From assembly GCA_934754655.1 (NCBI GenBank), contig CAKVIC010000001.1:62001-126000 (forward strand): a stretch of DNA of 64,000 nucleotides, read 5' to 3'. Made by a program: the position numbers and the translations under genes. Source of the DNA: an uncultured Candidatus Melainabacteria bacterium. GTDB lineage: Bacteria > Cyanobacteriota > Vampirovibrionia > Gastranaerophilales > Gastranaerophilaceae. This document shows, piece after piece, positions 9,488 through 18,000 of this stretch. How positions within the stretch are numbered: position 1 is the first letter of the stretch; each line of letters starts with the position of its first letter. The notes beneath the pieces were generated by a model. It saw only the letters and a program-made list of their open reading frames with translations. It had not been told where the DNA came from and ran no database searches.

Positions 9488-10432
9488 ATGAATACAAGTT
9501 TAAATATATTGGCAATATTACCAATCAGTATAGGCGGTAGGCTTACTACACAAAGTATTATTGAAGGTTTTGTACAAAACAATTGTAATGTAACAGTTTA
9601 TGATGAGCTTTTTGATTCAAATTTGCCACATTTAATTACTAAAAATTACGATTACATTTTAGGATATGATTTTTCGGGTTTAAAAATAAAAATTGATAAT
9701 AACTTAAAAATGCCGTCAATAAACTATTTTTCGGATGAAATTCGTTCTAAAACATCAGGTCCTGAATGGGAAAAATATTTACCTTATTTAGAACTTGAAG
9801 ATAATTATATTTTTTATTGGGATAAAGCTTTAACAGAGCTTGAAAGCTTTAAAAACATACATTATTTACCGCATTTTGTTAATTTTGAAACATATAAAGA
9901 CAACAAACAAGAGCCTTATTATGATATTATGTTTGCAGGTCGACTTGATACAGATTATAGACTAAGCTTTTTTGAAGAACTTGTTTCATGCTTACCGGAC
10001 AAAAAAATTGCTTGGTATGCTATTGAAAAGCACTATAAAGACGCCAAAAAACGAGCTAAAATTCCAATGATTATTGATGTTTGCTATAAAGGATTTATTG
10101 ATAACGAACAAGATATGGCAAGTGCAATCAATAATTCAAAAATCATTTTTAATATGAACTCTCAAGGAATATCCTCATTAAATTACAGAACTTTTCAAAC
10201 CATAGCTTGCAAACGCTTATTAATAAGTGATTATAGAGAAGAATTAGAACTCTTTAATGGAGCTTTGCCTTTTTATGAGGATTTTTCAGATTTAATATTT
10301 AAAATTGAATCTTATTTAGAAGATAAAAAAGCGTATAACAAAGTCGTCAATGAATGTTATGAAATAGCACATAAAAATCACAATTCGTACGATAATGTTA
10401 ATTTTATTTTAAAAATTATTTCAAATAAATAA
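9488..10432 (+). CDS. CgeB-like glycosyltransferase
   Basis: A 314-residue protein. The N-terminal half (ILPISIGGRLTTQSIIEGF, DYILGYDFSG) and the C-terminal IIFNMNSQGISSLNYRTFQT plus ACKRLLISDYREELELF resemble the spore-maturation CgeB / family-1-like glycosyltransferases (GT-B fold), whose C-terminal half carries the nucleotide-sugar site. No signal peptide, so cytosolic. There is no ribosome binding site before the ATG and a promoter ends seven bases upstream, so leaderless translation is likely. Acceptor unknown; it follows another glycosyltransferase gene. Confidence 0.65.
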   Translation: MNTSLNILAILPISIGGRLTTQSIIEGFVQNNCNVTVYDELFDSNLPHLITKNYDYILGYDFSGLKIKIDNNLKMPSINYFSDEIRSKTSGPEWEKYLPYLELEDNYIFYWDKALTELESFKNIHYLPHFVNFETYKDNKQEPYYDIMFAGRLDTDYRLSFFEELVSCLPDKKIAWYAIEKHYKDAKKRAKIPMIIDVCYKGFIDNEQDMASAINNSKIIFNMNSQGISSLNYRTFQTIACKRLLISDYREELELFNGALPFYEDFSDLIFKIESYLEDKKAYNKVVNECYEIAHKNHNSYDNVNFILKIISNK

Positions 10433-10446
10433 AATATTACTTTAAT

Positions 10447-10475
10447 TTGAAAAACTTAATTAAATATGTCATAAT
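10447..10475 (+). promoter_or_regulatory. Promoter of the 6S-like RNA
   Basis: TTGAAA (10447-10452), spacer of exactly 17 bases, CATAAT (10470-10475). The expected start point, about 10482, coincides with the first base of the outer stem of the structured RNA downstream. Confidence 0.65.
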
Positions 10476-10481
10476 AAAAAT

Positions 10482-10660
10482 ACTCTGTGCGGAGGCTTAT
10501 TTTGTTCCTACATTTTTAACTAAAAGGGAGAGTAAGCTCAGTAATTTTTGAAGTAAACCCACCGTTCAAAAAAACGCCAGTGGGAAACGGATGGATTAAG
10601 GCACTCACCCACCTGCTACACGGCAGGTAACAAAATCGCTTTCGTGCAGAGTTTTTTATT
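10482..10660 (+). ncRNA. ssrS: Structured RNA, probably 6S RNA
   Basis: About 178 nt between a promoter and a run of T. The ends pair: 10482-10491 with 10643-10652 (10 pairs, two of them G-U), followed by a second helix UUUUGUU/AACAAAA (10500-10506 with 10629-10635). Inside, the 5' strand is unpaired for about 19 nt while the 3' strand folds a small hairpin CCUGC-loop-GCAGG (about 10612-10627), and then GGGAGAGU/ACUCACCC continues the rod, capped by CCCAC...GUGGG. A long rod with a central bubble carrying a short hairpin on its 3' side, at about 180 nt, is the 6S RNA architecture that binds housekeeping RNA polymerase. Not coding. Another structured RNA class is possible; the identity is inferred from shape, not from a covariance search. 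Confidence 0.6.
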
Positions 10661-10726
10661 TTTTTAAAATCCTACACATAAGTGAGGTAATGTTAGAAGT
10701 TTTTTTATATCATAAAAACAATCAGT

Positions 10727-11719
10727 ATGAGAAAAAATAGAGCATATAAAAAAGAAAAGCGAGAGTCTTTTTTTCAGAAATTTACAAATTTTGTATTAAC
10801 AATAGTTATTGCAACTCTTATTAGTTCGCAAGTTTGTACAGCTGCGAATAATAATCTAAGATTTGCACAAGTAAGTGATGTGCATTTTTCAAGTTTTGAG
10901 GAAAATACCTCTTATAAATTTCTAAAAAAATCTCCAGAACTTCTTGATGATGCGATTTTTCAATTAAACACTTCAAAGCCTTATGAATTCGTAATCTTTA
11001 CCGGTGATTTAATCAATGTTCCTAAAACAAGCGAACTTGATAAATTTCTTAAACACTTGGAAAAACTTGAAACAAACTGGTACGCAATAAATGGGAATCA
11101 TGATATTGCATTTGACGGAGCACTCACGAAATCTGTATTTAGAAAAAAATTACACTCTGCAAACCCTAGAATTCCTGACGACAAAAGTTTTTATGCCTTT
11201 ACACCAAAACGCGGATTTAGAGTTATTTGCTTAGATTCAATCATTAGCTATAAATTAACATCTAATGGAGAAATTGGTACTGAACAGTTTGAATGGCTAA
11301 AAAATGAAATAAAAAATCATCCCAAAGACGTTATTATTATTTGCACACATGTACCGATTTATGAACCCTTTAGCAGTCCCAATCATAAAATGAATAACGA
11401 ATACGACTTACAGCGCATGCTAAAAGGATTTAATAATGTCATTGTTGTATTGCAAGGACATTATCATTGCACCAAAGCTATTCAAAAAGAGAATATTGTT
11501 TATATTTCATCTCCATCTTTAGTAACATTCCCTAACGCTTTTAGGGTTATTAATATCAATTCAAACAAAAATCGAGTAATGATAGATGTCTTTTTAAAAG
11601 AAACTAACTTAAAAGAAATTCAAACACGTTCAAGAATGCGTGTGTTGAGCTCAAATTTACTTTATGGCGAAGAAAACGATAGAAATACAAGCTTTGAAAT
11701 AAAAAAGAATAAGGAATAA
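10727..11719 (+). CDS. Calcineurin-like metallophosphoesterase, exported
   Basis: A 330-residue protein with a basic N-terminus and a hydrophobic export or anchor segment (about residues 19-40, ending CTAA). All metal-site motifs of the calcineurin-like fold are visible: DVH (51-53), GDLIN (93-97), GNHD (123-126), the THVPIYEP segment and GHYHCTKA. It therefore should be a dinuclear-metal phosphodiesterase or phosphatase working outside the cytoplasmic membrane. No clear Shine-Dalgarno is present before the ATG. The next gene, a metal-dependent MBL hydrolase, starts three bases after its stop. Substrate unknown. Confidence 0.85.
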   Translation: MRKNRAYKKEKRESFFQKFTNFVLTIVIATLISSQVCTAANNNLRFAQVSDVHFSSFEENTSYKFLKKSPELLDDAIFQLNTSKPYEFVIFTGDLINVPKTSELDKFLKHLEKLETNWYAINGNHDIAFDGALTKSVFRKKLHSANPRIPDDKSFYAFTPKRGFRVICLDSIISYKLTSNGEIGTEQFEWLKNEIKNHPKDVIIICTHVPIYEPFSSPNHKMNNEYDLQRMLKGFNNVIVVLQGHYHCTKAIQKENIVYISSPSLVTFPNAFRVININSNKNRVMIDVFLKETNLKEIQTRSRMRVLSSNLLYGEENDRNTSFEIKKNKE

Positions 11720-11722
11720 AAA

Positions 11723-12664
11723 ATGAAAGAACAAAAAGAAGAATTTAAAATTAAATTCCGAGGTGTTAGAGGAAGTTATCCTGTCCCTAATAAAGACTTT
11801 TTGAAATATGGTGGCAACACTTCTTGTATAGAAGTCAATGTCGGTGGTCATTTAATAATTCTTGATGCGGGAACAGGCTTGATAAGTTTAGGTAATGAAC
11901 TTATGCAAAAATATATTGAGTCAGGAACTACATTATGTGACAGAACTCCGGTCAGATGCTCAATATTTTTAAGCCATATTCATTTAGATCATATTCAAGG
12001 TTTTCCATTCTTTCGTCCTTCTCATTTATCTTCTACAAAAATGTCATTATTAGGTGGGGTTAATTATAATGAGACATTGGAAGAAGAACTTTCCAAATTA
12101 TTATTTACAAAATCTTTTCCACTTGATTTGGGGGATATTGCATCAGATTTAAAAATTGTAGATTTAAATGAAACAAACTACGTAATATTCAAAAAAGGTG
12201 AATGCGCACCACAAATTTATCGAGTTAATGAATTAAAAGGAAATGAATATACCGATGACGATGTTGTTGTAACTTGCTATAAGTCATACGCACATCCTCA
12301 AAACGGAGTTTTTATATATAAAATCAAATACAAAGGAAAAAGTCTTGTTTATGCAACAGATAAAGAAAGTTATTCTGGTGGCGATAAAAAGCTTATAAAA
12401 TTTGCAAAAGGTTGTGATTTAATAATCCATGATGCCCAATATTCAACAGAAGATTATTTAAGTATATACGTTCCAAAACAAGGATTTGGACATTCAACAT
12501 TTGAAATGGCGCTTGATTGCAAACGTCAAATTGAAGCTAAAAAACTTGTATATTTTCATTATGACCCAAGCTACAATGATGAAAAATTAGATATGTTGGC
12601 AGATGAGTATGCTGATGAAAATGCAATAATGGCGTACGAAGGTCTTGAAATTTCACTTTTATGA
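11723..12664 (+). CDS. MBL-fold metal-dependent hydrolase (PhnP/cyclic phosphodiesterase-like)
   Basis: A 313-residue cytosolic protein of the metallo-beta-lactamase fold. The start GVRGSYPVP...YGGNTSCIEV is typical of the PhnP-like branch; the zinc motif HIHLDH is at 85-90, and later ligands are seen in YAHPQNG, IIHDAQY and FGHSTFE. Known relatives hydrolyse cyclic or phosphodiester nucleotides, sometimes fused to signalling domains. It lies between a phosphodiesterase-like gene and a TPR gene in one operon: the next ATG overlaps this stop (ATGA). Substrate cannot be assigned. Confidence 0.8.
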   Translation: MKEQKEEFKIKFRGVRGSYPVPNKDFLKYGGNTSCIEVNVGGHLIILDAGTGLISLGNELMQKYIESGTTLCDRTPVRCSIFLSHIHLDHIQGFPFFRPSHLSSTKMSLLGGVNYNETLEEELSKLLFTKSFPLDLGDIASDLKIVDLNETNYVIFKKGECAPQIYRVNELKGNEYTDDDVVVTCYKSYAHPQNGVFIYKIKYKGKSLVYATDKESYSGGDKKLIKFAKGCDLIIHDAQYSTEDYLSIYVPKQGFGHSTFEMALDCKRQIEAKKLVYFHYDPSYNDEKLDMLADEYADENAIMAYEGLEISLL

Positions 12665-13221
12665 TAAAAAAATTTTTTATATATTTTTTAATAACAATAA
12701 CAGTATTGTGTTCAGCATACCGAAAACCTGATAAATACATTATACAAGCAGAAAAAGATGCTTATTTTCATAATAATATGGGTATTCGATATTTAGAAGA
12801 TAAAATTTATTATGCAGCAATTCAAGAATTTAAAATTGCAATAAATTTAAGTCCATCAACCCAAGCTTCAGCAATTTTTTATAATAATTTAGGCGAAACA
12901 TACATGTTTATTGGTTATCCAGACATGGCAAAAACGTGTTTTGAAGATGCAATAAAACTTTATGGATTAAATTTTAAATATTATTTAAATTTATGTGAAT
13001 GCTATAAAGCTTTAAAAATAACTAATACAAAAATCTCCGAATTCCAATCTTCAAAAAATGTTTACGACAAAATTAAATTAGGAATTTTATACATAGAAAC
13101 AAACCAAGTCAGAAAAGGTGTTAACCTGCTAGATGAATTATGCATGGAAGAACCGGATTTAATGATAACGCCTGCGATAAGGCAATATTTAAAAGAAATC
13201 ATAAATTCAAAAAGAATTTAA
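12661..13221 (+). CDS. Exported TPR-repeat protein
   Basis: A 186-residue protein with an N-terminal signal or anchor segment (MIKKFFIYFLITITVLCSAY) followed by about three tetratricopeptide-like helical repeats (HNNMGIRYLEDKIYYAAIQEF, FYNNLGETYMFIGYPDMAKTC and FKYYLNLCECYKALK regions). The start overlaps the previous stop by four bases, indicating translational coupling. The cysteine near the segment end is not in a clear lipobox. TPR proteins act as scaffolds; partner unknown. Confidence 0.65.
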   Translation: MIKKFFIYFLITITVLCSAYRKPDKYIIQAEKDAYFHNNMGIRYLEDKIYYAAIQEFKIAINLSPSTQASAIFYNNLGETYMFIGYPDMAKTCFEDAIKLYGLNFKYYLNLCECYKALKITNTKISEFQSSKNVYDKIKLGILYIETNQVRKGVNLLDELCMEEPDLMITPAIRQYLKEIINSKRI

Positions 13222-13287
13222 AAATTAATGAAATTCATCTTTAAACCTAAGCTACCACTTGGCATTTTTATACTCAAAAATCTTCAA

Positions 13288-13629
13288 TTACCAACGCTTA
13301 AAAATAATAAATACCGCAAGAATTATTAAAATAAACCCTACTAAATAATTCCAGTGAAATTCTTCTTTTAAATACAAAACAGAAAAAATACTAAATACTA
13401 TAAGAGTTATAGCTTCTTGAATAGTTTTTAGTTGAGCCGCTGTGTAATATTCATGCCCAATTCTATTTGCCGGAACTTGAAAACAATATTCAAATAAAGC
13501 AATTCCCCAGCTCACTAGAATCACAACCCACAAAGCAGAGCCTTTGTATTTTAAATGCCCATACCACGCAAAGGTCATAAAAATATTAGAAATAGTTAAT
13601 AATAAAACCGGTAATAATTGACGAAACAT
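13288..13629 (-). CDS. Small DMT-type membrane protein (DUF486 family)
   Basis: A 113-residue protein with four predicted membrane helices. The pattern NIFMTFAWYGHLK near the start, FEYCFQVPANRIGH in the middle and FSVLYLKEEFHWNY towards the end matches the DUF486 group of small drug/metabolite-transporter-like proteins. Size is right for the family. The function of this family is not known. It follows the small gene at 13635-13922 on the same strand with a five-base gap, so they probably form one operon. Confidence 0.8.
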   Translation of the reverse strand: MFRQLLPVLLLTISNIFMTFAWYGHLKYKGSALWVVILVSWGIALFEYCFQVPANRIGHEYYTAAQLKTIQEAITLIVFSIFSVLYLKEEFHWNYLVGFILIILAVFIIFKRW

Positions 13630-13634
13630 GCTAA

Positions 13635-13922
13635 CTAAATTCTATTATGCCAAACTCCGCCTTTTCTATCTACAAAAGCGTCGTAACAAGACCAAATTCT
13701 AAAAATACCAGTTAAACCCAAAACTGCGTGAGTGACATTTTTTTCAACCGGATTATCATTGATTAATTGTCCAATTCCAGGCCATACAATAAGTGACAAA
13801 GCAGCAGCACCGACAGAGCGTCCACTAACTTGTCCAGGCGTTCCTTGTGTCGCAGCAGCATAAACAGGTGTTGAAACACTTAAAATCGCAAACAAAAATA
13901 TTGCTGATATAATCTTTTTCAT
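13635..13922 (-). CDS. Small exported glycine-rich protein
   Basis: A 95-residue protein with a clear signal peptide (MKKIISAIFLFAILSVSTPV, cleavage near YAAA). Start chosen at 13922 because GAGGAG lies just upstream; the longer reading from 13964 lacks one. The mature part has one hydrophobic stretch (GAAALSLIVWPGIGQLI) and ends RKGGVWHNRI. No family recognised; it may be an envelope protein. Confidence 0.6.
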   Translation of the reverse strand: MKKIISAIFLFAILSVSTPVYAAATQGTPGQVSGRSVGAAALSLIVWPGIGQLINDNPVEKNVTHAVLGLTGIFRIWSCYDAFVDRKGGVWHNRI

Positions 13923-14028
13923 AAATTTCTCCTCTTTTATAATATACAAAGTACCATTAAACATTCAAAATGTCTATAAAAATCAATATAAATTTACAAT
14001 TAAAAATATTAAATAGACACCTTTTTCT

Positions 14029-14090
14029 CATGAGTCATGCGTTTCAGCATCTTACCGGCGCAGAAGCTTGCATTAAATAAACAAGCGTTT
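14029..14090 (+). repeat. Interspersed direct repeat, copy A
   Basis: Begins CATGAGTCATGCGTTTCAGC and continues through CTTACCGGCGCAGAAGC to a CATTAAATAAACAAG tail. It is a diverged copy of the roughly 55-base element also found at 14767, 61901 and 62640, all in the same orientation. It lies 5' of the small gene at 14147. Confidence 0.6.
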
Positions 14091-14102
14091 TAAATCATTT
14101 TA

Positions 14103-14111
14103 TGCTATAAT
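14103..14111 (+). promoter_or_regulatory. Extended -10 box (TGC TATAAT)
   Basis: TGCTATAAT 36 bases before the start at 14147. The same TATGCTATAATTTTT sequence lies before the paralogous gene at 62021, so it is conserved between the two copies. Confidence 0.5.
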
Positions 14112-14146
14112 TTTTTTATAGAAAAAACTATATGAGGGGTGTATTA

Positions 14147-14470
14147 ATGAAAATTGGGTTTAATCCTGCAATAAAAAATCAAAACATATATAGCACAAAA
14201 CGTAACGCCAGCGAGCATACTAGCATTTCTAACAACCAATTAGCGTTCAAAAAAGTTAATCAAAAATATTATGATATGGCAGAAAAGATGTATAAAAATA
14301 GAGGAAATATTAGTACAGAATGGTATGATTTATTTTCGTTTGACGTTGTTTTTGCTAAAGAAATATCAAAACAAGATGCAATTGATACAATTCAAGCAAT
14401 AAAAAAATTTATAAATAAAAATAGTCTTGATGTTTATAATTTTGAATGTGAATATTATAAAAAGCTCTAA
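14147..14470 (+). CDS. Hypothetical F-K-motif protein, cassette copy 1
   Basis: A 107-residue protein starting at the ATG with GAGGGGTG upstream (the earlier ATG at 14132 overlaps that site). It opens MKIGFNPAIKNQN and carries NNQLAFKKVNQ (about residues 31-41), the position and shape of the F-K motif seen in other proteins of this window. No domain recognised; soluble, lysine- and aspartate-rich, helical. A close paralogue (about 85% identical by eye) is at 62021-62344. The convergent gene at 14467-14769 overlaps its stop by four bases in both copies. Confidence 0.65.
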   Translation: MKIGFNPAIKNQNIYSTKRNASEHTSISNNQLAFKKVNQKYYDMAEKMYKNRGNISTEWYDLFSFDVVFAKEISKQDAIDTIQAIKKFINKNSLDVYNFECEYYKKL

Positions 14471-14769
14471 TCAAATAGCATGTTATTAAGTTTATTATTT
14501 GCTAGATTTCCAAGACCTGTTCCTAACATCGAACCTGTAACTCCAAATATTTTTGAGCCAATTGCTCCACAATAACCTGATAATGTAATTGAACCTAAAA
14601 GATTTGTTGCAGATTTTGCGGTTGCTTCAAAAATGTTTTCGCCATTTGCAACATCTGATAAAACATCTATGCCTTCGACTGCGCCAAGAGCTAAAATACC
14701 TAATTTAGGTGTTCTTGTTAATGCCCTTACCGGTATAGAGCCTTTGCGCAAATTATGTTTTTTTGTCAT
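14467..14769 (-). CDS. Small glycine-zipper hydrophobic protein, cassette copy 1
   Basis: A 100-residue protein: a basic N-terminus (MTKKHNLRKGSIPVRALTRT) then an almost uncharged Gly/Ala/Leu/Asn-rich body with G-x-x-x-G-like spacing (GSITLSGYCGAIGSKIFGVT and GSMLGTGLGNL). It looks like a membrane-active or membrane-inserted peptide; bacteriocin-like or holin-like roles are possible but not shown. Its ATG lies within the first bases of repeat copy B, and no good ribosome binding site is visible. The paralogue at 62341-62577 has lost this N-terminus. Confidence 0.5.
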   Translation of the reverse strand: MTKKHNLRKGSIPVRALTRTPKLGILALGAVEGIDVLSDVANGENIFEATAKSATNLLGSITLSGYCGAIGSKIFGVTGSMLGTGLGNLANNKLNNMLFD

Positions 14770-14820
14770 GAGTCACTCGTTTCAGCATCTCACCAGCGTT
14801 GAACCTTGTACTTAGCAAAC
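14767..14820 (+). repeat. Interspersed direct repeat, copy B
   Basis: CATGAGTCACTCGTTTCAGC followed by ATCTCACCAGCGTTGAACC and CTTAGCAAAC. Same element as copies A, C and D. A second, weaker block follows at about 14858-14915 (ATAAATTCAGGATGAC, then ACCGGCGCTGAACCTTGCCC), resembling the trailing palindrome beside copy D and the CGCTGAACCTTG part of the repeat. Confidence 0.65.
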
Positions 14821-15026
14821 AATCTATAGAAATTACTATCTGACCACTTGTCAAAACCTAAAATAAATTCAGGATGACGGGAAAAACTAACCGGCGCTGA
14901 ACCTTGCCCCAAGTAAGTTTTTAGCCACTCCGGTAGATTTATCATTAACTTTTGTAAATTTTATTTACCATTTGAAGTTTTATTAAAAACTTAATGTTAA
15001 AATGTATATATAGGATATGTAAGAAC

Positions 15027-18000
15027 GTGATAGTAAATACCGAAAAATTATTGTACGAATTAAATGGAACATTGAATCGTACAACAAAAAACATTTCAAC
15101 AAGCATTGAGCGTTTAGCGTCAGGGTTCAAAGTTAACGGCGCGAAAGATAATCCTGCGAATTTTTCAATTATCACAGAGATGAAAACAGAGCTTGGCGCA
15201 CTAGATGTTGCACGCGATAATATCGAACAAGGTATGGATATGCTTTCTTATTCAGAAGATATTATGGCAAATATCCTAAACAATTTAGATAGAATTAAAC
15301 AACTTTCAATAGCTGCAAGCAATGAAATTAATGATGAAAAATCTATAAAAGCTATTCAACAAGAAATTGATTCTTGCATTGAAACTATTGAAGCTTTAAA
15401 GGTTTCTGCAAATTATAATGGCTTAGATATTTTTCAAGAAACTTATGATTTAGATAAAAATTATACTTATAAAGTAACCGATGGAAATATTGATTCTCAA
15501 GCTCCAACAGGCGCTGGAAACAGTTTAACGACATTTTCTGAAACTTTTGATACTCCGGTAATGACTCAACCCACCGCTGAAGAGGAATTATCAAATGCGG
15601 CGGGGGCAAACCCTTGCCACACAAAAGCTTCAAGGGTTATCCCTGAAGATATAAATACAATTCCTAGTAATATGGTACAAAACACCATTCAGAATGTTGC
15701 TCAAGATTCATCTACAAATACAACCACAAACGCAGTTCTTACACCTCGAATCTTGAGCGATACTTCTGTAAATCCCAATGCTGAAAATCAGGCAACAAAA
15801 ACAAGTGCTACGCAAAATGTTGAAAATGGGATTGCGCTTTATTCTGTTAGTCGTTATACCTTGGTTTTACAAGCCGGAGAAAGCCAAACAGTGACCGTTG
15901 GGGGCAGAACTTATACAATCAGTAACACTATGGAGAAAGCCGGCACGCTTGAATATAGTTATGATTCTGATAAAGACCTTGTAACTTTTAAAGGGGTTTT
16001 GAATAGCCAAAATCCTAATAATAGTGAAAGCCTGAATATAACTGCAGCAACCAATCAAGCAGATAGAGTTCGACTTGAAGGTGCATTTGGTATAGTGAAC
16101 TTGGGTAATAAAGATGATTATATTGAGAGTGATATGTCTTTAGGAAATGTTAACGCTGGAGATGGGGATAAGACATTAATAATAACAGGTGCCAATGTGA
16201 CAAATAACTCTAATAATTTGTGTTATTATATAGGTTCAGGCAATAATACTGTAATAGCGGAAGAAAGCAGTCGTTTTGCTAAAATATATACAGGGATTGG
16301 AAAAAATAATGTATTAATAAAAGGACATTATATCAGTACTTTTATGAGAGGTGATGATTATTATGAAACAACTCAAGAAGCGAATAATAATTCCCTTAGT
16401 GCTTACGGGCGTAAAGTAACAGCTATCAGCAACGGGCAAAACGAAACACTTTATCTACAAAATAGTACTGTTACTGTCAATGGAACAGCAAATTATATAG
16501 GGTTTACAAATAGCACTAATAATAATATTACAATAAATGGAACTTGTAAAACAATACGACTTGCAGATGGTAATAATACTGTCACAATGAATGGTAAGGT
16601 TAATAAAACTTCAACCGGCAATGGCAATAATATTTTTTATATAAATAAAACTACCGGTTCAATTGTTACTGGTAATGGTGATGACACATTTTATTTTGCA
16701 GATAATGCAAATGCGACACTTATTGATGGTGGAGGTGGAATCAACAAAGTTATAAAAGCCGGTACATCTAATTTTATGGCAAGAAACCTTGAGGGGTATA
16801 CTGATTCACCGATTAAAAACTATGTCGGTTATTTGAACTTGAGAGCAAATGAAACACTCACTGTCAAAATGTCAAATGGCTATGAATACACTATAAAAAA
16901 TATGTTGGGTGAAAATCAACGAATCAAAATAGGTACAGATCATATTAACACACAATGGGGTTCTACTGCCAGCCCAACTTTTACGTTATTAGAAGGAAAA
17001 AATCTTGAAATAACGGCAAAAAATGGTCAAGCTGATTGGATTGAATTAGCCGATAATACTTCTGATTGTACAATTTATGCAGGTGACAGAAATGACACAA
17101 TTATAGTTGGACAAAATTCCGGTAAAAGCAAAGGACATACTATATATGGTGGGGATGGAAATGATAGAATATATAACATGACTAACGATACCAATATTTA
17201 TGGAGAAGCCGGAAATGATTTTATAGAGTTGTTAACGAACGGAACTGCTAATCAAACATCAGGCGAAGGTTTTGTCGTAGATGGTGGAGACGGAGAAGAT
17301 ACAATATCAATTGTAACTAATGGTCATCACGGATTAATTACCGGAGGCGCCGGAGATGATAAAATTTTTGTTGGAAGTTCAAGCAGTATATGGAATTATT
17401 GTTATACTGATAATACAAATATTCAAGGCGGAAGCGGAAATGATAAATTTATAATTGTAAACGGCAAAAACAATGTTTTTGGGGGAAATGGCAACAATAT
17501 ATTTGAAATAAATGACGCAATAAAAAGCGGTTATTCAATAAATGGTGGCACCGGAAACGATAGTTTTACAATAAATGCTTCTGACAGCGAAGGCACGATT
17601 AATGGAAACAGCGGAAATAATACATTTATTATTAATGGTTCAAACAATCAAGATATTAAAACCGGAAGTGGCAATGATACAATTACTGTAAGCGGAAATA
17701 ATAACAAAATTGACGCACAAGCCGGTGAAGATACAATAACTGTAAATGGTAACAACAATGAAATTGATGCAGGTCTTGGAAATGACAAAATTTATATCAA
17801 TTCTTCTAACAATTCCGCTTTCATCACAGGTGGTGACGGAGATGATAATATTTCAGTTACTGGAACAAATAATTCCAATATCCATGGTGGAGCCGGCTAT
17901 GATAGGCTTTATCAAACTTCAAATATCTTAAATTGTGATGGGTTTGAAGACATAACTTCAACCGCTTCAAAAGCTAGTTTTTCAATAGCTAGTGACACTG

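Noticed and set aside
14881..15026. A sigma-28 promoter for the giant flagellin
   Set aside because: TAAGTTTT and CCGGTAGA occur near 14911-14936 but the spacing is wrong (12 rather than 15 bases between the TAA(A/G) and CCG parts).
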